Notes: generated by a model from the sequence alone, not told the origin. A DNA stretch of 64,000 bases from Phocoena phocoena (GCF_963924675.1 NC_089222.1:1488001-1552000); one strand, 5' to 3'. Positions 34,927 to 48,466 are shown, numbered from the stretch's first letter. Translations and numbers: made by a program.

Positions 34927-36672
34927 TACACATGAACTGAATTACAAAACAGAACAGGGTCTCAAATTTACAAAATCAACTAGTGCTTGCTTATGGGGAA
35001 AGGTGCCTTGGGGTGCTGCATAAAACCAGAGACTGAAATTAGCACAGATAACTTTCCATAAGCCAAATATGTAATAGACAAGACCTACTCCTTGCTCAAC
35101 GAAATGGACTCAACACCACATATTCAACGTCTAGGAATATACCTGACTAGGAAGAATCTTAAAACCCATGGATATATATGTCTCCGTAAGAGAATCAAGC
35201 GTTTGTACAGAGGCCGATACGCAGCAGTGAAAATCCGATAAATCCCATTATCAAAATAAATTTCGAAAACAAAACACAAAGACAGTGAAATAGAGAGCAA
35301 TTCTTAAATAATTCACTCAGGGTATGTGATGCAACTGGGATTGACCACATCTACACCCAGAGCTGGTTGAGACATAAGGCTGGACACTTCAGGCTGATAG
35401 CATTGGTGAGTTTCGGTGAGCAAATGCAGACCCTTTGAATTCATACTGCATGGTACCTATTCCATGGGTCCGAACTCTTCAGGTTAAAGGGATTCTTCCT
35501 CCAGCTAAAACATGCATGGGAAACCCACAGTATGGTCCACCGTGTGATTGGGAAATGATTTAAAATGCATCTCAGTTTTCGTATCCTTGTCCTCGGGTTC
35601 ACCATTCCAGACGCTTTACTAACACTCTCCCCGCTTGGAGAGTCAGTGCCTTTAACCTCCTGTTTGGCACAGTTTGCAATTTCTGAGCAAGATGAACAGG
35701 AATAGGGAGAACCAATGAGAGACTAGCTGTAGGTGTCTGCACGGGCAAATGTAACGCTCACTGCCCACCCGGAAGAGGAATTAAACAAAGGCTCAGTGTG
35801 ACCTGCTGGAAACAGATTAGGGCCTGAAGCAATCCTGCGGTTTTGTGCCCAGCTCACAAGAAAGCGAGTTGAAGAAAGGAGCTCAGGGGCACTGTAACTC
35901 ACAAACCTGCAGAGTTATAAATGATAGCTATCTTCAAAAAGTATATTGAAGTAAGCCTGCGAAGGGGACTTGAAAGCAGGGCAGAATTTCAGGAAAACGA
36001 TTGCAGGGGGTAGACTGGAATTACCCTGAAAGCATAGGAAAAGAGGCAGAACGTCGACAATGATGCACTTGGCCAAAAAGGGCGTATGAGTTTTCTCCTA
36101 AATATATTCAGGAAAAAACGCATACGCCCTTTTTGGCCAACCAAGCAAGCCTGTAAAGGAAATCTGCACTACAATGAACTCTCAGTGCCCCCCGGGGAAG
36201 AAGGCCATCTGAAAAATTGTAAAATCCAGAAAGGTAGGACAGGATATGGAGAACAGGGAGCCTTGTTATGCTGATTGGCAGGATGTAAATTGCCAACAGC
36301 CACCCTGGAGAAGTGTATGGTGTTTCCTGAAACACGTAAGAAATAAAGCAACACAGCCTATGGCAATTGCACTTATGGTCCTATTCCTTAGGGAAATTAA
36401 AATCAAAAACAGAGAGCCACCCCAAAGTTTGGGACGGCTGTGTTCCCAAGAAGCTCGTCTACAGTACCAGGTAAATATCCCAGAAAGCAAAAAATGGATA
36501 AAGAAGTTGTGGCACGTACGTGCAATGCAATGTCACTCAGCAATGAAATCTGTGTCATCAGGCCCGTAGCGGCATAGTGAGTGGATGCAGGTACGGTGAT
36601 TCTACGTGAACTACGTCACACAGAAAAAGAAACATCATAAGATATCACTAATACTCGGATTGTAAACTTGAC
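34927..36672 (+). repeat. Satellite monomer copy 21 (1,746 bp)
   Basis: Begins with ATTTACAAAATCAACTAG and GCCGATACGCAG, both shared with copy 22, and ends like copy 20. This fits an unequal exchange of about one monomer. Palindrome at 36069-36140 has three left-arm mismatches (GAGTTTTCTCCTAAATA). Confidence 0.97.
36246..36569 (+). pseudogene. L1 ORF2 C-terminal remnant, frame open (copy 21)
   Basis: 107 codons with the WIKKLWHVRAMQCHS block near the end; Cys for Tyr there is shared only with copy 20, which supports their recent common origin. Confidence 0.75.
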
Positions 36673-38419
36673 TACACATGAACTGAATTACAAAACAGAA
36701 CAGGGTCTCAAATTTACAAAATCAACTAGTGCTTGCTTATGGGGAAAGGTGCCTTGGGGTGCTGCATAAAACCAGAGACTGAAATTAGCACAGATAACAT
36801 TCCATAAGCCAAATATGTAATAGACAAGACCTACTCCTTGCTCAGCGAAATGGACTCAACACCACATATTCAACGCCTAGGAATATACCTGACTAGGAAG
36901 AATCTTAAAACCCATGGAAATATATGTCTCCGTAAGAGAATCAAGCGGTTGTACAGCGGCCGATACGCAGCAGTGAAAATCCGATAAATCCCATTATCAA
37001 AATAAATTTCAAAAACAAATCACAAAGACAGTGAAATAGAGAGCAATTCTTAAATAATTCACTCAGGGCATGTGATGCAACCGGCATTTAACACATCTAC
37101 ACCCAGAGCTGGTCGAGACATAAGGCTGGACACTTCAGGCTGATAGCATTGGTGAGTTTCGGTGAGCAAATGTAGACTATTTGAAGTCATACTGCATGGT
37201 ACCTCTTCCATGGTTCCCAACTCTTCAGGTTCAAGGGATTCTTCCTCCAGCTAAAACATGCTTGGGAAACAAAGAGTATCGTCCACCGTGTGATTGGGGA
37301 ACGATTTAAAATGCATCTCAGTTTTCGTATCCTGGTCCTCGGGTTCACCATTCCAGATGCTTTACTAACACTCTCCCCGCTTGGAGAGTCAGTGCCTTTA
37401 ACCTCCTGTTTGGCACAGCTTGCAAATTCTGTGCAAGATGAACAGGATTAGGGAGAACCAATGAGAGACTAGCTGTAGGTGTCTGCATGGGCAAATGTAA
37501 CGCTCATTGCCCACCAGGAAGAGGAATTAAACAAAGGCTCAGTGTGCCCTGCTGGAAACAGATTAGGGCCTGAAGCAATCCTGCGGTTTTGTGCCCAGCT
37601 CACAAGAAAGCGAGTTGAAGAAAGGAGCTCAGGGGCACTGTAATTCACAAACCTGCAGAGTTATAAATGACAGCTATCCTCCAAATATATATTGAATTAA
37701 GCCTGCGAAGGGGACTTGAAAGCGCGGCAGAATTTCAGTAAAACGATTGCAGGGGGTAGACTGGAATTGCCCTGAAAGCATAGGAAAATAGGCACAACGT
37801 CGACAATGATGCACTTGGCCAAAGAGGGCGTATGAGTTTTTTCCCGAATATATTCAGGAAAAAAAGCATACGCCCTTTTTGGCCAACCAAGCAAGCCTGT
37901 AAAGGAAATCTGCACTACAATGAAGTCTCACTGCCCCCAGGGCAAAAGGGCCATCTGAAAAAAGTGTAAAATCCAGAAAGGTAGGACAGGATATGGAGAA
38001 CAGGGAGCCTTGTTATGCTGATTGGCAGGATGTAAATTGTGAACAGCCACCCTGGAGAAGTGTATGGTGTTTCCTGAAACTCGTAAGAAACAAAGCAACA
38101 CAGCCTATGGCACTTCCACTTATGGTCCTATAGCTTACGGAAATTAAAATCAAAAACAGACAGCCACCCCAATATTTGGGACAGCTGTGTTCACAAGAAG
38201 CTCGTCTACAGTATCAGGTAAATATCCCAGAAAGCAAAAAATGGATAAAGAAGTTGTGGCACGTACGTGCAATGCAGTATCACTCAGCAATGAAATCTGT
38301 GTCATCAGGCCCGTAGCGGCATAGTGAGTGGATGCAGGTACGGTGATTCTACGTGAACTACGTCACACAGAAAAAGAAACATCATAAGATATCACTAATA
38401 CACGGAATGTAAACTTGAC
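36673..38419 (+). repeat. Satellite monomer copy 22 (1,747 bp)
   Basis: First part shared with copy 21, second part of the commoner closed type. Palindrome at 37815-37886 has four mismatches in total, one involving the AAAAGCATA right-arm change also seen in copies 7 and 35. ORF2 remnant closed at CCTATAGCTT. Confidence 0.97.
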
Positions 38420-40165
38420 TACACATGAACTAAATTACAAAACAGAACAGGGTCTCAAATTTAGAAAACCAACTAGTGCTTGCTTATGGGGAAAGGTGCA
38501 TTGGGGTGCTGCATAAAACCAGAGACTGAAATTAGCACACATAACATTCCATAAGCCAAATATGTAATAGACAAGACCTACTCCTTGCTCAACGAAATGG
38601 ACTAAACACCACATATTGAACGCCTAGGAATATACCTGACTAGGAAGAATCTTAAAACCAATGGATTTATGTGTCTCCGTAAGAGAATCAAGCGTGTGTA
38701 CAGAGGCATAAACGCAGCAGTGAAAATCCGATAAATCCCATTATCAAAATAAATTTAAAAAAAAAACACAAAGACAGTGAAATAGAGAGCAATTCTTAAA
38801 TAATTCACTCAGGGCATGTGATGCAACCGGGATTTAACACATCTAAACCCAGAGCTGGTTGAGACATAAGGCTGGACACTTCAGGCTGATAGCATTGGTG
38901 AGTTTCGTTGAGCAAATGCAGACCCTTTTAAGTCATACTGCATGGTACTCATTCCATTGGTCCCAACTCTCCAGATTCAAGGGATTCTTGCTCCAGCTAA
39001 AACATGCATGGGAAACCCAGAGTATCATCCACCGTGTGATTGGGAAACGATTTAAAATGCATCTCAGTTTTCGTATCCTGGTCCTCGGGTTCACCATTCC
39101 AGATGATTTACTAACACTCTCCCCGCTTGGAGAGTCAGTGCCTTTAACCTCCTGTTTGGCACAGCTTGCAATTTCTGTGCAAGATGAACAGGAATAGGGA
39201 GAACCAATGAGAGACTAGCTGTAGGTGTCTGCACGGGCAAATGTAACGCTCATTTCCCACCAGGAAGAGGAATTAACCAAAGGCTCAGTGTGCCCTGCCG
39301 GAAACAGATTAGGGCCTGAAGCAATCCTGGGGTTTTGTGCCGAGTGCACAAGAAAGCGAGTTGAAGAAAGGAGCTCAGGGGCACTGTAATTCACAAACCT
39401 GCAGAGTTATAAATGACAGCTATCCTCCAAAAATATATTGAAGTAAGCCTGCGAAGGGGACTTGAAAGCAGGGCAGAATTTCAGGAAAACGATTGCAGGG
39501 GGTAGACTAGAATTGCCCTGAAAGCATAGGAAAAGAGGCACAACGTCGACAATGATGCACTTGGCCAAAAAGGGCATATGCGTTTTTTCCTGAATATATT
39601 CAGGAAAAAACGCATATGCCCTTTTTGGCCAACCAAGCAAGCCTGTAAAGGAAATCTGCACTACAATGAAGTCTCACTGCCCCCCGGGGAAAAGGGCCAT
39701 CTGAAAAAAGTGTAAAATCCAGAAAGGTAGGACAGGATATGGAGAACAGGGAGCCTTGTTATGCTGATTGGCAGGATGTAAATTGCCAGCAGCCACCCTG
39801 GAGAAGTGTATGGTGTTTCCTGAAACACGTAAGAAACAAAGCAACACAGCCTATGGCACTTCCACTTATGGTCCTATAGCTTACGGAAATTAAATTCAAA
39901 AACAGACAGCCACCCCAATATTTGGGACAGCTGTGTACACAAGGAGCTCGTCTACAGTATCAGGTAAATATCCCAGAAAGCAAAAAATGGATAAAGAAGT
40001 TGTGGCACGTACGTACAATGCAATATCACTCAGCAATGAAATCTGTGTCATCAGGCCCGTAGCGGCATAGTGAGTGGATTCAGGTATGGTTATTCTACGT
40101 GAACTACGTCACACAGAAAAAGAAACATCATAGGATATCACTAATACACGGAATGTAAACTTGAC
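38420..40165 (+). repeat. Satellite monomer copy 23 (1,746 bp)
   Basis: Counterpart of copy 13 ten monomers earlier (GGCATAAACGCAGCAG, CATGGTACTCATTCC). TTTTAAGTCATAC near 38926 replaces CTTTGAAGTCATAC, removing a stop and giving a longer chance ORF. Palindrome at 39561-39632 is perfect but carries changes in both arms. Confidence 0.97.
39561..39632. repeat. 72-bp perfect palindrome with a paired arm change (copy 23)
   Basis: Left arm GGGCATATGCG (consensus GGGCGTATGCG) pairs with right arm CGCATATGCCC (consensus CGCATACGCCC). Both changed bases sit in a CpG, so two independent deaminations could also explain this pair. All 36 pairs match. Confidence 0.94.
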
Positions 40166-41913
40166 TACACATGAACTGAATAACAAAACAGAACAGGGTC
40201 TCAAATTTAGAAAACCAACTAGTGCTTGCTTATGGGGAAAGGTGCGTTGGGGTGCTGCATAAAACCAGAGACTGAAATTCGCACAGATAACTTTCCATAA
40301 GCCAAATATGTAATAGACAAGACCTACTCCTTGCTCAACGAGATGGACCCAACACCACATATTCAACGCGTAGGAATATACCTGACTAGGAAGAATCTTA
40401 AAACCCATGGATATATATGTCTCCGTAAGAGAATCAAGCGTGTGTACAGCGGCCGAAACGCAGCAGTGAAAATCCGATAAATCCCATTATCAAAATAAAT
40501 TTCGAAAACAGAACACAAAGACAGTGAAATAGAGAGCAATTCTTAAATAATTCACTCAGGGCATGTGATGCAACCGGGATTTACCACATCTACACCCAGA
40601 GTTGGTTGAGACATAAGGCTGGACACTTCAGGCTGATAGCATTGGTGAGTTTCAGTGAGCAAAGGCAGACCCTTTGAAGTCATACTGCATGGTACCCATT
40701 CCATTGGTCCCAACTCTCCAGGTTCAAGGGATTCTTCCTTCAGCTAAAACATGCATGGGAAACACAGAGTGTGGTACACCGTGAGATTGGGAAACGATTT
40801 AAAATGGATCTCAGTTTTCGTATCCTTGTCCTCGGGTTCACCATTCCAGACGCTTTCCTAAAACTCTCCCCGCTAGGAGAGTCAGTGCCTTTAACCTCCT
40901 GTTTGGCACAGCTTGCAATTTCTATGCAAGATGCACAGGAATAGGGAGAACCAATGAGAGAGTAGCTGTAGGTGTCTGCACGGGCAAATGTAACGCTCAT
41001 TGCCCACCAGGAAGAGGAATTGAACAAAGGCTCAGTGTGCCCTGCTGGAAACAGATTAGGGCCTGAAGCAATCCTCCGGTTTTGTGCCCAGCTCACAAGA
41101 AAGCGAGTTGAAGAAAGGAGCTCAGGGGCACTGTAATTCACAAACCTGCAGAGTTATAAATGACAGCTATCCTCCAAAAATATATTGACGTAAGCCTGCG
41201 AAGGGGACTTGAAAGCGGGGCAGAATTTCAGATAAAAGATTGCAGGGGATAGAATGGAATTGCCCTGAAAGCATAGGAAAAGAGGCAGAACGTCGACAAT
41301 GATGCACTTGGCCAAAAAGGGCGTATGCGTTTTTTCCTGAATATATTCAGGAAAAAACGCATACGCCCTTTTTGGCCAACCAAGCAAGCCTGTAAAGGAA
41401 ATCTGCACTACAATGAAGTCTCTCTGCCCCCCCAGGCAAAAGGGCCATCTGAAAAAAGTGTAAAATCCAGAAAGGTAGGACAGTATATGGAGAACAGGGA
41501 GCCTTGTTATGCTGATTGGCAGGATGTAAATTGCCAGCAGCCACCCTGGAGAAGTGTATGGTGTTTCCTGAAACACATAAGAAACAAAGCAACACAGCCT
41601 ATGGCACTTCCAATTATGTTCCCACAGATTACGGAAATTAAAATCAAAAACAGACAGCCACCCCAATGTTTGGGACGGCTGTGTTCACAAGAAGTTCGTC
41701 TATAGTACCAGGTAAATATCCCAGAAAGCAAAAAATGGATAAAGAAGTTGTGGCACGTACGTGCAATGCAATATCACTCAGCAATGAAATCTGTGTCATC
41801 AGGCCCGTAGCGGCATAGTGAGTGGATGCAGGTACGGTGATACTACGTGAACTACGTCACACAGAAAAAGAAACATCATAAGATATCACTAATACACGGA
41901 ATGTAAACTTGAC
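40166..41913 (+). repeat. Satellite monomer copy 24 (1,748 bp)
   Basis: Shares GTGGTACACCGTGAGATTGG with copy 19, 8,730 bp upstream. Palindrome at 41308-41379 is perfect. Its tail from about 41493 is the upstream end of the nearly identical block repeated from about 43236. ORF2 remnant reads to TAG at 41705. Confidence 0.97.
41308..41379. repeat. 72-bp perfect palindrome (copy 24)
   Basis: Consensus sequence, all 36 pairs matching. The neighbouring copy 25 has a left arm with two changes, so the near-identical duplication starts downstream of this palindrome. Confidence 0.96.
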
Positions 41914-43656
41914 TACACATGAACTGAATTACACAACAGAACAGGGTCTCAAATTTAGAAAACCAACTAGTGCTTGCTTATGGGGAAAGGTGCGTTGGGG
42001 TGCTGCATAAAACCAGAGACTGAAATTAGAACAGATAACATTCCATAAGCCAAATATGTAATAGACAAGACCTACTCTTGCTCAACGAAATGGACTCAAC
42101 ACCACATATTCAACACCTAGGAATATACCTGACTACAAAGAATCTTAAAACCCATGGATATATATGTCTCCGTAAGAGAAACAAGCGTGTGTACTGCGGC
42201 CGAAACGCAGCAGTGAAAATCCGATAAATCCCATTATCAAAATAAATTTCAAAAACAAAACTCAAAGACAGTGAAATAGAGAGCAATTCTTAAATAATTC
42301 ACTAAGGGCATGTGATGCAACCGGGATTTACCACAACTACACCCAGAGCTGGTTGAGACATAAGGCTGGACACTTCAGGCTGATAGCATTGGTAAGTGTC
42401 GGTGAGTAAATGCAGACCCTTTGAAGTCATACTGCATGGTACCCATTCCATGGGTCCCAACTCTCCAGGTTCAAAGGATTCTTCCTCCGGCTAAAACATG
42501 CATGAGAAACCCAGAGTATCGTCCACCGTGTGATTGGGAAACGATTTAAAATGCATCTCAGTTTTCGTATCCTGGTGCTCGGGTTCACCATTCCAGATGC
42601 TTTACTAACAATCTCCCCGCTTGGAGAGTCAGTGCCTTTAACCTCGTATTTGGCACAGCTAACAATTTCTGTGCAAGATGAACAGGAATAGGAGAAGCAA
42701 TGAGAGACTAGATGTAGGTGTCTGCACGGGCAAATGTAACACTCATTGCGCACCAGGAAGAGGAATTAAACAAAGGCTCAGCGTGCGCTGCCGGAAACAG
42801 ACTACGGCCTGAAGCAATCCTGCGGTTTTGTGCCCAGCTCACAAGAAAGCGAGTTGAAGAAAGGAGCTCAGGGGCACTGTAATTCACAAACCTGGAGAGT
42901 TATAAATGACAGCTATCCTCCAAAAATATACTGAAGTAAGCCAGCGAAGGGGACTTGAAAGCAGGGCAGAGTTTCAGGAAAACCATTGCACGGGGTAGAC
43001 TGGAATTGCCCTGAAAGCATAGGAAAAGAGCCACAACGTCGACAATGATGCACTTGGCCACAAAGGGCATATGCGTTTTTTCCTGAATATATTCAGGAAA
43101 AAACGCATACGCCCTTTTTGGCCAAAAAGCAAGCCTGTAAAGAAATCTGCACTACAATGAAGTCTCACTGCCCCCCGGGCAAAAGGGCCATCTGAAAAAA
43201 GTGTAAAATCCAGAAAGGTAGGACAGGATATGGAGAACAGGGAGCCTTGTTATGCTGATTGGCAGGATGTAAATTGCCAGCAGCCACCCTGGAGAAGTGT
43301 ATGGTGTTTCCTGAAACACATAAGAAACAAAGCAACACAGCCTATGGCACTTCCAATTATGTTCCCACAGATTACGGAAATTAAAATCAAAAACAGACAG
43401 CCACCCCAATGTTTGGGACGGCTGTGTTCACAAGAAGTTCGTCTATAGTACCAGGTAAATATCCCAGAAAGCAAAAAATGGATAAAGAAGTTGTGGCACG
43501 TACGTGCAATGCAATATCACTCAGCAATGAAATCTGTGTCATCAGGCCCGTAGCGGCATAGTGAGTGGATGCAGGTACGGTGATACTACGTGAACTACGT
43601 CACACAGAAAAAGAAACATCATAAGATATCACTAATACACGGAATGTAAACTTGAC
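41914..43656 (+). repeat. Satellite monomer copy 25 (1,743 bp)
   Basis: Nearly identical to copy 26 (about five differences seen, all between about 42780 and 42945). Both lack a base pair of CC in CCTACTCTTGCTC. Palindrome at 43054-43125 has two left-arm mismatches (CCACAAAGGGCATATG). ORF2 remnant stops at 43448 (CGTCTATAG). Confidence 0.97.
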
Positions 43657-45399
43657 TACACATGAACTGAATTACACAACAGAACAGGGTCTCAAATTTA
43701 GAAAACCAACTAGTGCTTGCTTATGGGGAAAGGTGCGTTGGGGTGCTGCATAAAACCAGAGACTGAAATTAGAACAGATAACATTCCATAAGCCAAATAT
43801 GTAATAGACAAGACCTACTCTTGCTCAACGAAATGGACTCAACACCACATATTCAACACCTAGGAATATACCTGACTACAAAGAATCTTAAAACCCATGG
43901 ATATATATGTCTCCGTAAGAGAAACAAGCGTGTGTACTGCGGCCGAAACGCAGCAGTGAAAATCCGATAAATCCCATTATCAAAATAAATTTCAAAAACA
44001 AAACTCAAAGACAGTGAAATAGAGAGCAATTCTTAAATAATTCACTAAGGGCATGTGATGCAACCGGGATTTACCACAACTACACCCAGAGCTGGTTGAG
44101 ACATAAGGCTGGACACTTCAGGCTGATAGCATTGGTAAGTGTCGGTGAGTAAATGCAGACCCTTTGAAGTCATACTGCATGGTACCCATTCCATGGGTCC
44201 CAACTCTCCAGGTTCAAAGGATTCTTCCTCCGGCTAAAACATGCATGAGAAACCCAGAGTATCGTCCACCGTGTGATTGGGAAACGATTTAAAATGCATC
44301 TCAGTTTTCGTATCCTGGTGCTCGGGTTCACCATTCCAGATGCTTTACTAACAATCTCCCCGCTTGGAGAGTCAGTGCCTTTAACCTCGTATTTGGCACA
44401 GCTAACAATTTCTGTGCAAGATGAACAGGAATAGGAGAAGCAATGAGAGACTAGATGTAGGTGTCTGCACGGGCAAATGTAACACTCATTGCGCACCAGG
44501 AAGAGGAATTAAACAAAGGCTCAGCGTGCCCTGCCGGAAACAGACTACGGCCTGAAGCAATCCTGCAGTTTTGTGCCCAGCTCACAAGAAAGCGAGTTGA
44601 AGAAAGGAGCTCAGGGGCACTGTAATTCACAAACCTGCAGAGTTATAAATGACAGCTATCCTCCAAAAATATATTGAAGTAAGCCTGCGAAGGGGACTTG
44701 AAAGCAGGGCAGAGTTTCAGGAAAACCATTGCACGGGGTAGACTGGAATTGCCCTGAAAGCATAGGAAAAGAGCCACAACGTCGACAATGATGCACTTGG
44801 CCACAAAGGGCATATGCGTTTTTTCCTGAATATATTCAGGAAAAAACGCATACGCCCTTTTTGGCCAAAAAGCAAGCCTGTAAAGAAATCTGCACTACAA
44901 TGAAGTCTCACTGCCCCCCGGGCAAAAGGGCCATCTGAAAAAAGTGTAAAATCCAGAAAGGTAGGACAGGATATGGAGAACAGGGAGCCTTGTTATGCTG
45001 ATTGGCAGGATGTAAATTGCCAGCAGCCACCCTGGAGAAGTGTATGGTGTTTCCTGAAACACGTAAGAAACAAAGCAACACAGCCTATGGCACTTCCACT
45101 TATGGTCCTATAGCTTACGGAAATTAAAATCAAAAACAGACAGCCACCTCAATATTTGGGACGGCTGTGTTCACAAGAAGCTCGTCTACAGTATCAGGTA
45201 AATATCCCAGAAAGCAAAATATGGATAAAGAAGTTGTGGCACGTACGTACAATGCAATATCACTCAGCAATGAAATCTGTGTCATCAGGCCCGTAGCGGC
45301 ATAGTGAGTGGATGCAGATACGGCGATTCTACGTGAGCTACGTCACACAGAAAAAGAAACACCATAAGATATCACTAATACACGGAATGTAAACTTGAC
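43657..45399 (+). repeat. Satellite monomer copy 26 (1,743 bp)
   Basis: Nearly identical to copy 25 until about 45061, where it switches to the common ACGTAAGAAACAAAGC and CCTATAGCTT type. Palindrome at 44797-44868 has the same two left-arm changes as copy 25. Its end has GGCGATTCTACGTGAGC. Confidence 0.97.
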
Positions 45400-47146
45400 T
45401 ACACATGAACTGAATTACAAAACAGAACAGGGTCTCAAATTTAGAAAACCAACTAGTGCTTGCTTATGGGGAAAGTTGCGTTGGGGTGCTGCATAAAACC
45501 AGAGACTGAAATTAGCACAGATAACTTTCCATAAGCCAAATATGTAATAGACAAGACCTACTCCTTGCTCAACGAAATGGACCCAACACCACATATTCAA
45601 CGCCTAGGTATATACCTAACTAGGAAGAATCTTAAAACCCATGGATTTATATGTCTCCGTAAGAGAATCAAGCGTGTGTACAGCGGCCGAAACGCAGCAC
45701 TGAAAATCCGATAAATCCCATTATCAAAATAAATTTCGAAAATAAAACACACAGACAGTGAAATATAGAGCAATTCTTAAATAATTCACTCAGGGCATGT
45801 GATGCAACCGGGATTGACCACATCTACACCCACAGCTGGTTGAGACATAAGGCTGGACACTTCAGGCTGATAGCATTGGTGAGTTTCGGTGAGCAAATGC
45901 AGACCCTTTGAAGTCATACTGCATGGTACCCATTCCATGGGTCCCAACTCTCCAGGTTCAAGGGATTCTTCCTCCAGCTAAAACATGCATAGGAAACCCA
46001 GAGTATCGTCCACCGTGTGATTGGGAAACGATTTAAAATGCATCTCAGTTTTCGTATCCTGGTCCTCGGGTTCACCATTCCAGATGCTTTACTAACACTC
46101 TCCCTGCTTGGAGAGTCAGTGCCTTTAACCTCCTCTTTGGCACAGCTTGCAATTTCTGTGCAAGATGAACAGGAATAGGGAGAACCAATGAGAGACTAGA
46201 TTTAGGTGTCTGCACGGGCAAATGTAACGCTCATTGCCCACCAGGAAGAGGACTTAAACAAAGGCTCAGTGAGCCCTGCTGGAAACAGATTAGGGCCTGA
46301 AGCAATCCTGCGGTTTTGTGCCCAGCTCACAAGAAAGCGAGTTGAAGAAAGGAGCTCAGGGGCACTGTAATTCACAAACCTGCAGAGTTATAAATGACAG
46401 CTATCCTCCAAAAATATATTGAAGTAAGCCTGCGAAGGGGACTTTAAAGCGGGGCAGAATTTCAGGAAAACGATTGCAGGGGGTAGACTGGAATTGCTCT
46501 GAAAGCATAGGAAAAGAGGCACAACGTCGACAATGATGCACTTGGCCAAAAAGGGCGTATGCGTTTTTTCCTGAATATATTCTGGAAAAAACGCATACGC
46601 CCTTTTTTGCCAACCAAGCAAGCCTTTAAAGGAAATCTGCACTACAATGAAGTCTCACTGCCCCCCGAGCAAAAGGGCCATCTGAAAAAAGTGTAAAATC
46701 CAGAAAGGTAGGACAGGATATGGAGAACAGGGAGCCTTGTTATGCTGATTTGCAGGATGTAAATTGCCAGCAGCCACCCTGGAGAAGTGTATGGTGTTTC
46801 CTGAAACACGAAAGAAATAAAGCAACACAGCCTATGGCAATTGCACTTATGGTCCTATTCCTTAGGGAAATTAAAATCAAAAACAGAGAGCCACCCCAAT
46901 GTTTGGGACGGCTGTGATCACAAGAAGCTCGTCTACAGTACCAGGTAAATATTCCAGAAAGCAAAATATGGATAAAGAAGTTGTGGCACGTACGTGCAAT
47001 GCAATATCACTCAGCAATGAAATCTGTGTCATCAGGCCCGTAGCGGCATAGTGAGTGGATGCAGGTACGGTGATTCTACGTGAACTACGTCACACAGAAA
47101 AAGAAACATCATAAGATATCACTAATACACGGAATGTAAACTTGAC
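45400..47146 (+). repeat. Satellite monomer copy 27 (1,747 bp)
   Basis: AACTTTCC/GGACCC form. Its second half (CCTATTCCTTAGGG, GCAAAATATGG, GCTGATTTGCAGG) recurs in copy 28. The ORF2 remnant is stopped at 46917 by CTGTGATCAC. Palindrome at 46542-46613 has two right-arm mismatches. Confidence 0.97.
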
Positions 47147-48288
47147 TACACATGAACTGAATTACAAAACAGAACAGGGTCTCAAATTTAGAAAACCAAC
47201 TAGTGCTTGCTTATGGGGAAAGGTGCCTTGGGGTGCTGCATAAAACCAGAGACTGAAATTAGCACAGATAACATTCAATAAGCCAAATATGTAATAGACA
47301 AGACCGACTCCTTGCTCAACGAAATGGACTCAACACCACATATTCAACGCCTAGGAATATACCTGACTAGGAAGAATCTTAAAACCCATGCATATATATG
47401 TCTCCGTAAGAGAATCAAGTGTGTGTACAGCGGCCGAAACGCAGCAGTGAAAATCCGATAAATCCCATTATCCAAATAAATTTCGAAAACAAAACACAAA
47501 GACAGTGAAATAGACAGCAATTCTTAAATAATTCACTCAGAGCATGTGATGCAACCAGGATTAACCACATCTACACCCAGAGCTGGTTGAGACATAAGGC
47601 TGGACACGTCAGGCTGATAGCATTGGTGAGTTTCGGTGAGCAAATGCTGACCCTTTGAAGTCATACTGCATGGAACCTATTCCATGGGTCCCAACTCTTT
47701 AGGTTCAAGGGATTCTTCCTCCAGCGAAAACATGCATGGGAAACCCAAAGTATGGTCCACCGTGTGATTGGGAAACGATTAAAAATGCATATCAGTTTTC
47801 GTATCCTGGTCCTCGGTTTCACCATTCCAGATGCTTTACTAACACTCTCCCCGCTTGGAGAGTCAGTGTCTTTAACCTCCTGTTTGGCACAGCTTGCAAT
47901 TTCGGTGCAAGATGAACAGGAATAGGGAGAACCAATGAGAGACTAGCTGTAGGTGTCTGCACGGGCAAATGTAACACTCATTGCCCACCTGAAAGAGGAA
48001 TTAAATAAAGGCTCAGTGTGCCCTGCTGGAAACAGATTAGGGCCTGAAGCAATCCTGCGGTTTTGTGCCCAGGTCACAAGAAAGCGCGTTGAAGAAAGGA
48101 GCTCAGGGGCACTGTAATTCACAAACCTGCAGAGTTATAATTGACAGCTATCCTCCAAAAATATATTGAATTAAGCCTGCGAAGGGGACTTGAAAGCGGG
48201 GCAGAATTTCAGGAAAACGATTGCAGGGGGTAGACTGGAATTGGCCTGAAAGCATAGGAAAATAGGCACAACGTCGACAATGATGCAC

Positions 48289-48360
48289 TTGGCCAAAAAG
48301 GGCGTATGCGTTTTTTCCTGAATATATTCAGGAAAAAACGCATACGCCCTTTTTGGCCAA
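48289..48360. repeat. 72-bp perfect palindrome (copy 28)
   Basis: Consensus sequence with all 36 pairs matching. Confidence 0.96.
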
Positions 48361-48466
48361 CCAAGCAAGCCTGTAAAGGAAATCTGCACTACAATGAAGT
48401 CTCACTGCCCCCCGGGCAAAAGGGCTATCTAAAAAAAGTGTAAAATCCAGAAAGGTAGGACAGGAT

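Noticed and set aside
38859..39197. 112-codon + strand ORFs in copies 23 and 31
   Set aside because: Each depends on a local change that removes the TGA in CTTTGAAGTC. The two changes are different and the product resembles nothing I know.
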